The position numbers were made by a program, and so were the translations under genes. Source: Cubamyces lactineus (lineage: Eukaryota; Basidiomycota; Agaricomycetes; Polyporales; Polyporaceae). From it: a stretch of DNA of 64,000 nt. The DNA lies in contig JACDTU010000013.1 in assembly GCA_022376465.1 (NCBI GenBank), positions 430,501 to 494,500 on the forward strand, in the 5' to 3' direction. Below are positions 37,737 to 49,639 of this stretch, one piece after another; within the stretch, counting starts at the first letter, position 1, and each line of letters opens with the position of its first letter. The notes below the pieces were generated by a model. That model had not been told where the DNA came from, did not search any database, and worked only from the letters and a program-made list of their open reading frames with translations.

Positions 37737-39379
37737 CTTTGCAGGGTTGGGAGATGACGCACAGCAGGCGCTTCAAGCCGGGGTCCCTCGAGGGTACTCT
37801 ACTGGTGATGGAAGGCGATGATTCGCAAGAGCACGCAAGGCTGCTACAAGATTGTTGAGTTCTCTGCAGCTAGCAACCACGGGAAATTGCGGTGTTGAGG
37901 TTCTCAATATACACAAGCTACGACGCATCGAGATGAGCTGTGCAATCTGAAGACCGATGGCGAACTCAAGATTGACTTACCCAGATCCGCGGTGTCGTCA
38001 GACTCTCTTCAACGTATGCCTTGTCCAAAGCCTAGCATACACTCAGCACTGAGAATAATACTAGCGTCGACGAGGGCCGTCGTCGAGCGTCGTGGTGGTT
38101 GGAGGAAGAGAGAGCTCGTCACGCCATCGTCACGCGCCCCCTGCTATTTCGGGATGCCGCCTTGTGCCGCTCCCTGCCGTAGCACCGCCACACCGCCGAT
38201 CACCCCCGCCGATTGCGCGCCTACTTTCGTCTCGGTCAAAGACTCGGACCAACCATGAGAGGGTCGAGGGCCACGGCCGGTCGTCGTAGCAGCCAGATGT
38301 CTTTCGCACCCATTGGCAATTGAGGGGAATGTGCGAGCATTATTCTTGTAGGCACGCTCGACCTCCGGGGTAGCCCCCCCCCCCTTGACCTGGTATGCCC
38401 AAGTTCAAACTGCTGAGTGAATTGATATTAATTCTACGATACCGTAGCAACAACATCCCCCGAAAGGAAGACCGTTCTCCAATCAGTGGTCACCGGTAAA
38501 GCCTCTGAACCCTCTGAACCCTCGGTAAGTTGTGAGTTGCATGACGCAAACCCCACGGCTTGTCTGCCTTTCGGCGACGCGACGCCTTGGCTCTATCTGT
38601 ACGCGAGATAGACGCGTCTCGACTACAGCTCAACAACGATTCAGCTTGCTATTGAATGGATTCCTTGTGGATTGTGATTGTTGGGCGCGGGCCGATTCAG
38701 AGTTGCCTTACGGCCTATGATCCCCATGCGAGGACACGTATTAGTCCATTGATCTTACGTCTCATATTCGTCTTGCTGACGCACGTTGAGAAAATAAGGA
38801 GGAACAACGCAGTACTACCGTTGAGAGCCCATACCAAGTTACTTCTATTGTGTCACCGGTGCAACGGCAGCAACATAGTTGTCCCCGGAACAAGTGACGC
38901 GAACACTCTGGAGTAATTTGTGCGGCCTCGATTCACGAGATGCTGCATCGGTATCACCGCTACGAGTGGGATATTTGAACACGGGACAGACATGTTTGTG
39001 GTCCTCGTGCATGACGGAGCTACGAGAGCTGATTTTGTCAACGTTACTCACCCTTCCTCGCCGCAGGGCGTCTCCCATGATGACCATATTAGCTTCCGGG
39101 CACACTCCTGATTGGTTCCCTCTTCCGCATAATCGGAGAATGACACAGCATATTCAATATGCATGTGGTCAGTTTGGTCGATTGCGTTTCCGTCGAGGTA
39201 CGAGCTAATTCAATATCAGCATTCCCCGAAAACATCGGAAACGCCCATGGACGCTTCCCAGATGTGACCCTTGGCCCCGTGGGATGCCGTGCGCCTACGA
39301 CTGAACATCAGCCGCAACAAGAACGTATCCACAGGCGTCGCCCTGCCATAGGCATACGCAAGCACGGCCGGCTCGCAGG
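37737..39379. other. Divergent spacer, MFS gene / P450 gene
   Basis: About 1.7 kb lie between two divergently transcribed genes, with no supported gene inside. A run of about 11 C residues occurs near 38375. The spacer holds both promoters. Confidence 0.4.
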
Positions 39380-39386
39380 TATATAG
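39380..39386 (+). promoter_or_regulatory. TATA-like element of the P450 gene
   Basis: TATATAG lies about 60 bases upstream of the ATG at 39448 and only 20 bases before an in-frame ATG at 39406. This spacing favours 39448 as the real start. Confidence 0.45.
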
Positions 39387-39447
39387 GCATTGTCTATCGC
39401 GAGGTATGTCGCACCGACCAGATTCTCTACTAACATTCATTCTCATC

Positions 39448-41886
39448 ATGTCAACTTCGGTCCAACTCCAGCTCGTCGGATGCCTCCTCGCCGTGTTGTA
39501 CACGGTCTGGCGAATTGTCCGTCCGTTCGTTATCAAGTCTCCTCTGGACAACATCCCGGGGGCAGAGTCGGATTCTTGGCTCATTGGCGAGTACCCAGCG
39601 GCTTACAAGAGTCCGTTTTCTGAGTAGTTGTCTTGATTGTGCAGGCAACATCGCAAAGCTTAAGCACCCAAAGGATTCTTGGACTTTCCAAAAGTCGTTG
39701 GTCGAGCGATACGGTCGAGTCTCCACCTTCTATGGTATATTCAACGTGAGTACCATTGTTCTCCGACTAATAGATTATTGAACCATACCGGCCCTTCACC
39801 AGATGAAATGGCTCTACACCTACGACCCGCGAGCGTTACATAGCATATACATGAAGGACCAGGACGTGTTCCAAGAAAGTGACGTCTTGACCACGTGAGT
39901 TTTGTAGTTTGCCGCCATTCCATCTTCTGCCTCGCTGACGAGAGATACTGGTAGTTCGTTCGGGCTCTTCATCGGGCCTGCCGTGGTCGCAGTTTTGGGT
40001 GAGAGCTCACCCTGGAGAGATTTGAGATACTATGGCGCTCAAATTATATCTGAACAGGCGAACAACATCGTAAACAGCGGAAGATGCTCAACCCGGCATT
40101 CTCGGTGAAGCATCTCCGCGAGATGAACCCGATCTTCAACGATGTTATCCGCAAGGCGAGTAGTAAAATACTTATACTAACCAATGAAGTTAATCGACGC
40201 TCCTTTGCATCGCAGCTCGAAATTGCTATTGCTTCTAGGGTGAAGGACGGCCCGAGGGAAATCGACATGCTCGACTGGATGGGCCGGACTGCTCTCGAAC
40301 TCATCGGCCAGGGTGGCCTAGGGTACTCCTTTGATCCCCTCACCGAGGATAAGGCGGATGAATTTGCAGAGTCTCTCAAGGCTTACTTGTACGGACCTTG
40401 CCTACTTGTCCTTCCAAATCTCGAGCTTACATGCGGTTCTCAGCCCTCACGAAGCCCAGATCCCGGGCATAATCCACGCGAACCTCCCGAAGCTTGTGCA
40501 GATCGGCCCTGCTTGGTTCCGTCGCAAGATCGTCGAGATGGTCCCCCATCCCATTGCGCAGCGGATGCTCCGGATTTCAGACGTCATGCACACCCAATCG
40601 GTGCGCATCATCAAGGAGAAGAGGGCTGCTTTGGAGAGGGGCGACGAGGCTTTGAAGCAGCAAGTCGGAGAAGGGAAGGATCTGATGAGCGTCTTGCGTG
40701 AGTGAATAGCTCTACTACGCGAAGTAAATAGCCATGCGGGAAGTACTGACTCGATCACTACAGTGCGTGGAAACATGCTCGCTTCTGCTGAAGAACGACT
40801 CTCGGAGGAAGAGCTCATTGCGCAAGTCTCGTGAGTGTTCATCAAATGCCATTCCCTGGTTGGTTCATAACGACTGCCCGGCGGGTAGGGCCTTGGTTCT
40901 GGGCGCAATGGACACAACCTCCAACGCTCTCTCCAGGACACTCCACCAGCTAGCTCAACACCCCGATGTTCAGGAGAAGCTTCGTGAGGAACTCAAACAA
41001 GCCCGTGACAATGGGTCTGGCGGCCTGAGAGATCTCGACTACGATGAGGTCATGGAGCTTCCGTTTCTCGACGCAGTTTGCCGGGAGACCCTCCGTCGGT
41101 GTGTTATGCCTTGACAATGTATCTCTGGTCGTTCGTGACCGTGCTGACGCCTCGGCCAGGTTCCCTCCTATCAGGTTGCTTGAACGACTGTGAGTTCCGC
41201 AAGGATGATCAGCCTCTCGCCCTCGAATCACTAACCGGGTATCTGCTAGTGTCACCAAGGACGCCGTGTTGCCCCTCTCCGCGCCCATCCAAGGCAAGGA
41301 CGGCTCGATGATCGAGTCTATTCCGGTACACAAGGGCATGCGGGTATTGACCGACCTGGAGGCAAGTAACTGCAACAAGGAGCTGTGGGGAGAAGACGCA
41401 TACGAGTGGAAGCCGGAGCGCTGGCTGAAGCCGCTCCCTTCTGCTGTGGAAGAAGCCCGCATGCCTGGCGTGTACTCTCACCTGTGAGTTATCCCGCTCC
41501 TAGCACCTATTCGGCTGGGGCTGACTTGTCTACTCTTGCAGTATGACGTTCATAGGTGGCTCGAGGTCCTGCGTGTATGTCACAACCCAACCCCTCGATT
41601 TCACAGTAATTGACTAGTTACTACTGGCTCACAGTGGATTTAAGTTCTCCCAGCTAGAAATGAGTGCGTGTTACCTCTATGCTCTACGACCTGTGATGCT
41701 ATCGATATTGGTGGCTGACATACCTACCACGCAGAGCTCGTCTTGGCCACGCTCCTCCCTGCGTTCAAGTTCGAGCCGTCGAAGCAAACTATCTGCTGGA
41801 ACGCTGCCGGTGTTAGTTACCCCTCTGTGGGCGAGCACCTCACGAAGCCTGCGATGCCGCTGGTGGTGACGAGCTTGAGGGCGTGA
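39448..41886 (+). CDS. Cytochrome P450 (microsomal, fungal)
   Basis: Fourteen exons join in frame to 551 residues (first 39448-39586, last 41735-41886). Residues 6-27 form the ER membrane anchor. EQHRKQRKMLNPAFS is the C-helix region, GRTALELIGQGGLGYSF follows, and the I-helix reads LVLGAMDTTSNAL with the oxygen-activating Asp-Thr-Thr. ETLR is the ExxR of the K-helix, and FIGGSRSCVG carries the haem cysteine (about residue 491), split by an intron. The sequence resembles the large basidiomycete P450 clans such as CYP5150-like, but I do not assign a subfamily. The enzyme hydroxylates a small hydrophobic substrate with NADPH-P450 reductase; substrate unknown. Two introns (39587-39644 and 40156-40215) appear to start with GC. 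The second is 60 bases and free of stops, so it may be retained. Confidence 0.9.
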
Positions 41887-42742
41887 ACTTCCTCGCTGCA
41901 ATGGCCGTTGCAGCAGCCCCAATCGCTGGAAACCGCTGAGGATCAATCATATGAGCTGTCCTCATGGTACTACCAGTCCCTCCTTTGAGCATTTCCGAGG
42001 CGCGTAGGGTAGGCCGATATAGAGTATCATACGAACCTATCCATTAGCGCATCCGTCCAGTTCTGCTGTTCGGCTTCGCGTATGCGCCAGATCTATCTGA
42101 GCTGCATCAGTGCAAGGTTGCGATGGGCCGCGGCATGTAGCTGCGCACCGGTACGTTGTCGATTGGGGTAACACTGAGGCAGCGAGCGCTACCCCGAGCG
42201 GGCCACCACGCTCCATTCGAGCCAAAAGACATCTACGCTCGATGGATGTGGTCATAACTGCACCTTGCTATGAGAAGTTGGAGACGCAGCCGCAACTCTT
42301 TAGTGATACGACAGTCTCGCTGGTTTCCCTGGGATATATCGCGGAGATGATAATGGTTGAAGATAGCATAGCGTGGTGAGGGCGAGGGATAATACAGATG
42401 CGCGGTGTATCTACAAGAGTCCATGTCTCTGAGGCGTAGTCCGTGATCTGAATTCTCCATCCTCCAGATACGGCCAACTCGCATCTGCAGTCGAGCGAGG
42501 TTTACGGCGAAGCGGGGCAGGGCTTTTGAGCCCGTGAGGGAGTGCTTGCGCGGGGGCAGGCTTGTCCGATTGGTCCCTCTGCCTTCGGGTTAGGCTGGCG
42601 GAGTTGAAGCGCGCTGAGGGCGGTCAAAGCCAAGGGTTCAAGTCGGTATGGAGGTCGGCGAAGGCGTCGGTGCGCGAGCCGATGTGTGAAAGGTGGGGGA
42701 AAGCGCGCTTGGGACCGAGTCCACAAGCTTGAGCACGCGTCT
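41887..42742. other. Spacer downstream of the P450
   Basis: No gene is supported. The stretch 42490-42740 is GC-rich and open in several frames without meaning. Confidence 0.35.
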
Positions 42743-42952
42743 TCAAAGGCCGAAGATCTTCTTCAAGCCGGACGCAGAGGTCTTCGTCTTCCTGACGGAT
42801 GTCCGCCCGTTCGAAGGACGCAGCACCTGGCGTGCGTCCTCGTACATGTGGTAGGTGTCGCGCGGCGACTGGGCAGTAGCGAACAGCGCAAACGCGTTCG
42901 GAGACGCGGGGCTGGAGTAGGAGTAGGAGGGTGCGAAGGCGGTGTAGGACAT
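42743..42952 (-). CDS. Short ORF, 69 residues, Ser/Tyr-rich N-terminus, basic C-terminus
   Basis: A single uninterrupted ORF starts with ATG at 42952 (MSYTAFAPSYSYSSPASP). It contains TYHMYEDARQV and ends KTSASGLKKIFGL. A longer in-frame version starts at 43078, but its extra residues look like leader sequence. A TATATA lies near 43091-43096 on the same strand, some 140 bases upstream. I do not recognise the family. The regular composition and the basic C-terminus make it likelier than chance to be a real small protein. There is no signal peptide. Confidence 0.45.
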   Translation of the reverse strand: MSYTAFAPSYSYSSPASPNAFALFATAQSPRDTYHMYEDARQVLRPSNGRTSVRKTKTSASGLKKIFGL

Positions 42953-43617
42953 CTTGGCGATGATGACTCGAGGGAAGAGACAGAGAGCGGTGTGAATTAG
43001 AGAGCGGGTGCTGCAGGAGACGCTGATAGAGATGCAGATGCCGGAAGACTTGGCTGACGATGGTGAGCTCTGTGCCACATACCCCCGGGTTATATACTAG
43101 CAGACTTCCATCGGATTGCCTCCAAGGATTGCGAGCAGGAGTAGCAGATTGGCAATCATACGAGCGCGGCGTGCCCCATGCGAGAACCTGCCTTTCGAGG
43201 CAAGTGTTTGCACGGTACCAAGCAAGAATCCACAGAGACAGCTAGAGACCGTGACGTTTCTAGGATACAAGTCGCTTGCAGGGACATGAGGCGCACACGG
43301 AGGGGCGACAAGGGCGCAAGCAGAGGGACAATGGAGGCAGAGGTCGAGAAGAGGTAGACGTTTATTTGGTCAATTACGCGGACCAAATAGAACCACGTGG
43401 CCAATTGAGCGCTGATGAGCCGCCTAAGCGCGCGCGTGAACTTCGACTTGACTCTTCCCAATATTTTACTATCCTGCACTAGGTCGACGAGAATGCTCTA
43501 TCCCTGAGCATTTATTCTGCCTTGGTACGCGACAAGTTACACACCTCACTATGCACATTGATCGAGCACTCTCGACAGCGATTACATCACAAGCGGTATT
43601 CAACACCTACGTACACG
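42953..43617. other. Divergent spacer, short ORF / PP2C
   Basis: It contains the presumed promoters of both neighbours. No further gene is seen. Confidence 0.35.
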
Positions 43618-45341
43618 ATGGCCAAGACTCGTCTACATTTAGTAGTTTCCTCACTATTGGGAACGTACAACACGAGGTCGTTTGCGAGAGCATCACCCTT
43701 GCGTGAACTATGTTATGATCACCCCATTTCCAGTGTATCGAAAAGCACGTCTAGCCGTCGTTCGTTCCATCAAGGGCAAAAGCAATCTTCGGCCGATGCA
43801 GGGTCTGGTTGGCCTATGCTGGCTCCGGGATGCGCTTTACTTGGTGTATGCACCGTCACGGGTCTTGTACTCTTTGCTTTTACTAGCCGAGCCACTCACA
43901 TGGACGCGCGGGCTCCTTCGTTAACTCGTACCTTATTATCCGCCAATGCGCCGACCCGTTGCACATCGCGCCAGGTTCTCGTAGATCTGGCGCTATGTCA
44001 CAACGAGAAGACGATTATCCCTCCTCTCGATTCTGGCGTCTCCCGCTACGATGTTGTACACTTGTCTAGGTAAGCGTCTGGACGGCGTTATGAACTTGTA
44101 AATCGTACTGACCTTTCAGCAACGAGCCTATCGAGGATACACATGCGGAAGCCATCCTGCCAGTGCCATCCGGGTATTGGTCATTCTTTGGTATCTTCGA
44201 CGGGCATAGTGGGTGGGAGACTAGTACATGGCTGGCCGACAACTTGATCACTGCCGTCGTTGGCGCTTTGGGCGACCTCTACTCGAGCTTGACCGACGCT
44301 ACCAAACTGAGTGAGGACACGACACCTCAGCCTACACCTTTGGATGTCGAAAAGACGCTCAAAGACACGTTCGCGAGGTTGGATAACGACATCGTCCATG
44401 ACCGATTGGAGACTGTCTTCTCATCAAAGTCCAAATATGCTGCTGTCAATCTGCTAGCTCCCGCATATGCTGGCTCATGCGCGCTGCTCTCCTTTTACGA
44501 TTGCAACTCAGGACTCCTTCACACTGCTCTCACTGGTGATTCGCGCGCTGTTCTTGGCCGGCAGATCCATGATGCCTCGGGCAGGCCCACAGGGATGTAC
44601 TCCGTGCACGTCCTCACGACAGATCAGACTGGCCATAATCCTTCTGAGCGACAGCGTATCGAGTCTGATCACCCTGACGAACAGCGCATACGCAATGGAC
44701 GAGTACTCGGAATGGGCATATCGCGCGCCTTCGGAGACGCTAGGTTCAAATGGTCGCGGGAGGTGCAGGATCGACTCAAGCGGGAGTATCTTGGCAGGAC
44801 TCCTCTCGCTGCCGTAAAGACCCCTCCGTACCTCACCGCAGAGCCAGAGGTCACTTCTTTCGCAGTGCGCCCCGGCGATTTCCTCGTCCTAGCCTCCGAT
44901 GGGCTGTGGGAGTGCTTGACCAACGAAGAAGCCGTCGGCCTCGTCGGACTTTGGAAAGAGGCCCGCAGCAAGCGCAGTCGTGGCGCTGGCACCAACGGCG
45001 GAGCTCCTCTGACCTTACCCGAGATCCCCGTAGAGAGGCAGGAGGAGGACCAGACGGTCCGTTACCGCCAGTGGGGCACGGAAAAGCGCTTTGTCAGCGT
45101 AGACGAGAACGCGGCCACGCATCTTCTGAGGAACGCACTCGGAGGGGCGGACACAGATCTGACTGCGGCACTTCTGGGCATGAAAGCGCCGCGCTCGAGG
45201 ACTTACAGGTGAGTCATTTTTAGACCTGGAGGGCGTCAACTCCTACTATTTTGAGGTCTGGTTGTTGACTGTTTTTATAGAGACGATATAACCATTACAG
45301 TGGTTTTCTTCAGCGGGGATGATCGTCGAATACGTCCATGA
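43618..45341 (+). CDS. PP2C-family phosphatase, probably mitochondrial (PDP/Ptc5-like)
   Basis: Three exons (43618-44069, 44120-45208, 45281-45341) give 533 residues. The N-terminus is rich in Arg and Ser without acids (a likely mitochondrial presequence), followed by one hydrophobic segment (LAPGCALLGVCTVTGLVLFA). PP2C metal motifs are present: SNEPIEDTHAE, FFGIFDGHSGWETS with the DGH metal site, LTGDSRAVLG, GMGISRAFGDARFKW, LASDGLWECLTNEEAV and, across the last intron, RDDITITVVFF. This set matches pyruvate dehydrogenase phosphatase-type PP2Cs, which remove inhibitory phosphate from E1 alpha in mitochondria. The targeting and substrate are inferred. A longer start at 43522 is possible. Confidence 0.92.
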
Positions 45342-47858
45342 GGCTATCGGAGGTGGAAGTTGAGGCCGCCGTACGGTAGGCGGGAGGGAGTACGCGTTGG
45401 TATGCCTCCTCTTGAACGCGCCCGGGTTCATAGAAGAGGCTAACCTACCACTTAGGTCACTTCGAGACGTCCGCGTGAGCAGAGGGTGGGGACAACCTTG
45501 GGCACTTCCCGAATTGACAGGTAATAGTGAGCCGACGGACGTTGGAGTCTGCATCCGGACATTACAGTATAACCATACATGCCTTTGTCCTTGCCAAACC
45601 TGCGACTGCTCTCTCGCCGCTCCCACATGCCGTCTCCGCCGGACGACTCCGCTTGGGACGTCCGGCACTCCACCTTCATTATCCTCTTCCACGAACATGA
45701 GAACGTCTGCCACGGACGTTTTACAGGAGCTTCTCAGCGGGGTCACCAGGGGCGTAGTCTGAACGTGTGCCTCGCAGCACAGCTAGGGTATGGGCTCATC
45801 TTCTCGGTGCCGCCGGCTTGGAGTGGCCTTCTTCTCCACCTAATCAATACTGATTAAGGAGACGAGCGGGACTCCGGCTCTCGTCGTTCCCTATGGCCCA
45901 CCTCGAGTCGGATAGTTTGTGGTTACTGCCATGGGTAAGTTGCGCGTCTGCATGACAGGTCCTCATTGCTGACGCAAATCCATTCTCTGGCCCTCATTCA
46001 GAGTGACAGTGTGTGTCTCTGGCGCTTGGCCACGCTTTGTGATGCGGCGTGACGGACAGCCGTTTCCGAGACATTCGTGTAACGATTCCACTGAGGAGAG
46101 TTCTCATCGTTGTCCTTTGACGACGCCTCGACTGCGGTTCGCTGCGTTGGAGCAGCACTTGAGGTATTTCCGCCGGTGAATCAGCTACGACTACGCGCAC
46201 GGTGTTCTACCGTCCCTTTTGTGAGCCGACGTGCACATGCGTACCGGCGGCACGGGGCGTACCTCGTCCTCCCTCTTCTGCAACTTCAAGTCACTTGAGA
46301 CATCTCTGCCTCATACGGCGGGAAAAGAAGGGTGTCTGGATGTTCTGCTTTCCAGAACGAACGCTCGTGACTAGCTATCTGGAAGACATTTTCACCGGGC
46401 GTCTTCTCCGCATTCAATAGGCAGCTCTTCAGGCGCGTCAGCTGAGCGTCCTGCCCACCTTCCATCGCGGCTCACCCCGCTTCTCCTGGATGATGTTTCT
46501 CTTGGTCCCGATGTGTGCGCACACGCGATCGACCATTGTTCCCGTGCTGGTGTGCGTTTTATGCCTTCTCGAGGATTTGTCAGCGTTGTCAATGCCCATT
46601 GGAGATTGGGGCGGCCGTTTCGTGGCTGAAGGCTGGTATAGTACGTGCAATCGGCAGGGGATCTCTCATGTTCAGTCGACGGGTACAGTGTGAGTCCCTG
46701 TAGGGCCTCGAGATGACCGAGGTGAGCGCTCGAGTCGTGCTGCGGGGATAGGCACTAGCTGACCTTGTTCAAAGATAGCTCATGCGGAGGACTCTGTGAC
46801 CTGATGATGTCCTACGTTGCATATGACGTGATGGCCCAAATCCAGGTTTGTAAGAACACCTCCGCAGTCCCTTGACTTGCTCGACACTTCGCATGAAAGC
46901 TGCCAGAAGACGACGGTGAGCGTTTGCAGTTGTTATCTACCCCCTGCCTAGACATTCATAGAAAATCCAGTAGACGCAGTGATATCATCGTTGCGTTACA
47001 TGCGGTAATTTCCGGTTCTAGTGCAGAGTATGCGAAATGCGGCTCCTCACTGGAAATCTTCGCCGTATCCCGGGTTACCCAGGTCAAGCTAGATGCGATT
47101 CACGTAAGCTGTTGTTCAACAAATCCTTCTGGGACATTCACCCTAGAAGCCTCGATTACGACTGTCGCCTTCCCATGAGAAGGATGAGCACCACAAGGCC
47201 ATCCAGTCCTTTGCTATCTGCGCGCCAAATACAGTTCTACACTCCACACACCGGTACTTGGGACACCAACAACGCGACTCCCGAGATGTCCGCAAGCTCA
47301 AAAGTTATGCAAAGACCCATGAATGAGGGCCTTTGGGCCGGCTACGGTACACTAGCGAGTAGTACGTACATGGTCCAGGAACTTGTACGGCTGCACACGA
47401 GAAGCTTAACGGGATTTGCCGCATAGGTTCGTTCTACAGGTACCGGCCGTTTGCCGAGACAAGGCCGTCTTCTCTCATCTGCCATATGTTCTGCATTGAA
47501 TGCGCCCCGCGTCCCGTGCGTATGCCATGGCTAGTGCGACAGATCTTCCGGATGGTCGCGCACCATTGAACTCCGACATCGCACCCATCCGCACGGTCCC
47601 AAGGTCCGTTGGGGACGTCCATTTTTAGCTCCCCCGCTCTCGCAGCCGTGCACATATATCCGCCCCTGCGTACGTCGTGCATGCGCTTCTCTGCGTTCTG
47701 CCGTTCCATCACTCTTTCGCCGCGACGGATCGACTCGCGGGTCCTCGATCACCGGCACTACATATCGCGACACCGCGAGGGTGATCACCTCGCAAACCCT
47801 ACCGCACCGAACGGACGTGGAGAACGTAGAGAAAGCTCTTGGCCGTCGCTGAGCAACG
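45342..47858. other. Long gene-poor stretch
   Basis: Many overlapping short ORFs appear on both strands, none with a domain or a coherent exon chain. I looked for decayed copies of neighbouring families and found none I could defend. Confidence 0.35.
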
Positions 47859-49639
47859 ATGCCGCTCTCGCTGGCAGGGCTGGAGGCACACCCTGGGAGG
47901 TACATTGGCCCCCAACTCGTCAGTCTGGCGCTCGAGGCGATCCTCACTGGCATCGTCATCAATCAATCCTTGACCTTCTGGGAGCGCGCTGAGCGCGAGC
48001 GTGCCGTCGTCCGTACACTGGTGTCATTCGTCACCATCGTTGCCTTGTGAGTGCATTCAATCAAGTGTCACAGAGTAGTGTGCTGAGTCTACGGCGTTTG
48101 CAATATCAGCTTCCAATCTGGCATACGCTTTTACGCAGCATGGCGGCTCTTTGTCGAAGATTTTGGCAATTGGGTATGTTGGAGTCGCATGAGTGAGCCA
48201 ATTGGTACGATTGCTGAGCCCAATATTCAGATCAGTAGCGTACTGTTTGTCTGGGCGGACAAAATCCAGTCAACAACGGTATGACATCCGATGCCGTGCA
48301 GCGAAAGAGAGACGACTGATCGAGCTTCAGACAGTCCTCATGGCGGCGCCAGTACAAGGCTTCCTGATCTGGCGGTGTTGGACGGTACGTTGAGTCACCT
48401 TGGGCATCGGCACTGACAATAACTGGTTGAACCAATCGCTTAGCTGTTCAACAGAAGTCGCTTTGTACTCGTATGTTTCCTCACTCGTTGTGCGATATAT
48501 AGTACGTCGCTGAACGCCATACAGGTGTCACTATTGGCCCTACTCCTCGCACAACTAGTGTCTAGCATCATCGTAACAGTGCAGACATTCCAGATACATT
48601 TTGGCGTCGTGCCGCAAGCTGAAGTTGAAGCCGGTCCTTTACCCAAGGTTCCAGTACGTCTCCACTTTCGATCACGTTGCACGTTTTACTGATGCTAAGC
48701 CAGATAAGTCCCACCTGTACGTCGTGTGCTGTACGATGGAGGCCCTCCATACTCAAAGACGTTATCTGTTGTAGTCGTTCTTAGTTTGACGTGCTCAGCA
48801 GGTCAGTGTGCATATACTACTTGATTCATCGGCTCACCTCATAGGTTTTCTAGTACTCGACGTGCTTGTTACCGGGATATGTTGGTAGAATCTGCTCCCC
48901 TTGATGAGGAGTCAAACTGATCTTTTGGGATCCCGAAGTGCTCGCATTTCTCGCCCGCTCCAAACAACATGTCACCTCCTCGAGGTTTCGTAGAGTCTGT
49001 CGCTGCTCCATGGTACTCTACAATACCACGATTGACAAATGTCTCGCAGATACTCCGGCGGTTGACGGTAATGATATGGGAAGCTGCCTTACCGCCCTGT
49101 GTGTGCGCTGTAATGACAGTCCTCACCTATCTCACCCTTGTGCGTTCACCATCCCTCTCGCAAGCATCATCTGCTGACACTCGTGATTCCTGTAGGTGAA
49201 CAAAAACTACTGGGACCTGACGTTTCAGGCGATTCTGGGAAAGCTTTACGTTGTCTCCCTCTTCGTCACGCTGTACGAATTCTCTACCCTAGTCTCGGCG
49301 CATACCCACTAACTTTTCGGCACCGGCTTGACGGCATAATAGTAATGGCCGTGCAGACCTGCAAGATGGGCCAGTCCCCGGGTTCTCAACGAACCATCCT
49401 TCGAACCTCGGCTGGGCGTTAAGCACGCCGATCCGCGTGGACGTGCGTACAAATGATCCAGTGACTGTCGCTCATTCGCTCACGCCCTGCTGACATTTGG
49501 CCTCTTCCTCTTACAGATTCCCACCGACATTGAGCGGGGCGGAGTTTCTATGCGGCACGCCCAGGGAGACGACTCCAGTGCCGTGAATACGCCGACTGAC
49601 CCCAGCGGCACAGCCGTCAGCTCCGAGAAAGCGACCTGA
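47859..49639 (+). CDS. DUF6534-type seven-helix membrane protein
   Basis: This is a multi-exon plus-strand gene from ATG at 47859 to TGA at 49637-49639. Exon 1 gives a short N-terminus and the first helix (LVSLALEAILTGIVINQSL). Later exons give WRLFVEDFGNW, TVLMAAPVQGFLIWRCW, VSLLALLLAQLVSSIIVTVQ, IWEAALPPCVCAVMTVLTYL and NYWDLTFQAILGKLYVVSLF, and a Ser/Thr-rich cytosolic tail. The WEAALPP and NYWD...GKLYV blocks are the DUF6534 domain, found in large families in agaricomycetes. Function is unknown; a receptor-like role has been suggested from the seven-helix topology only. Inner exon borders between 48180 and 49500 are approximate. Confidence 0.8.

Noticed and set aside
38374..38384. Poly-C run as a regulatory element
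   Set aside because: A homopolymer in a spacer has no supported function and may include sequencing error.
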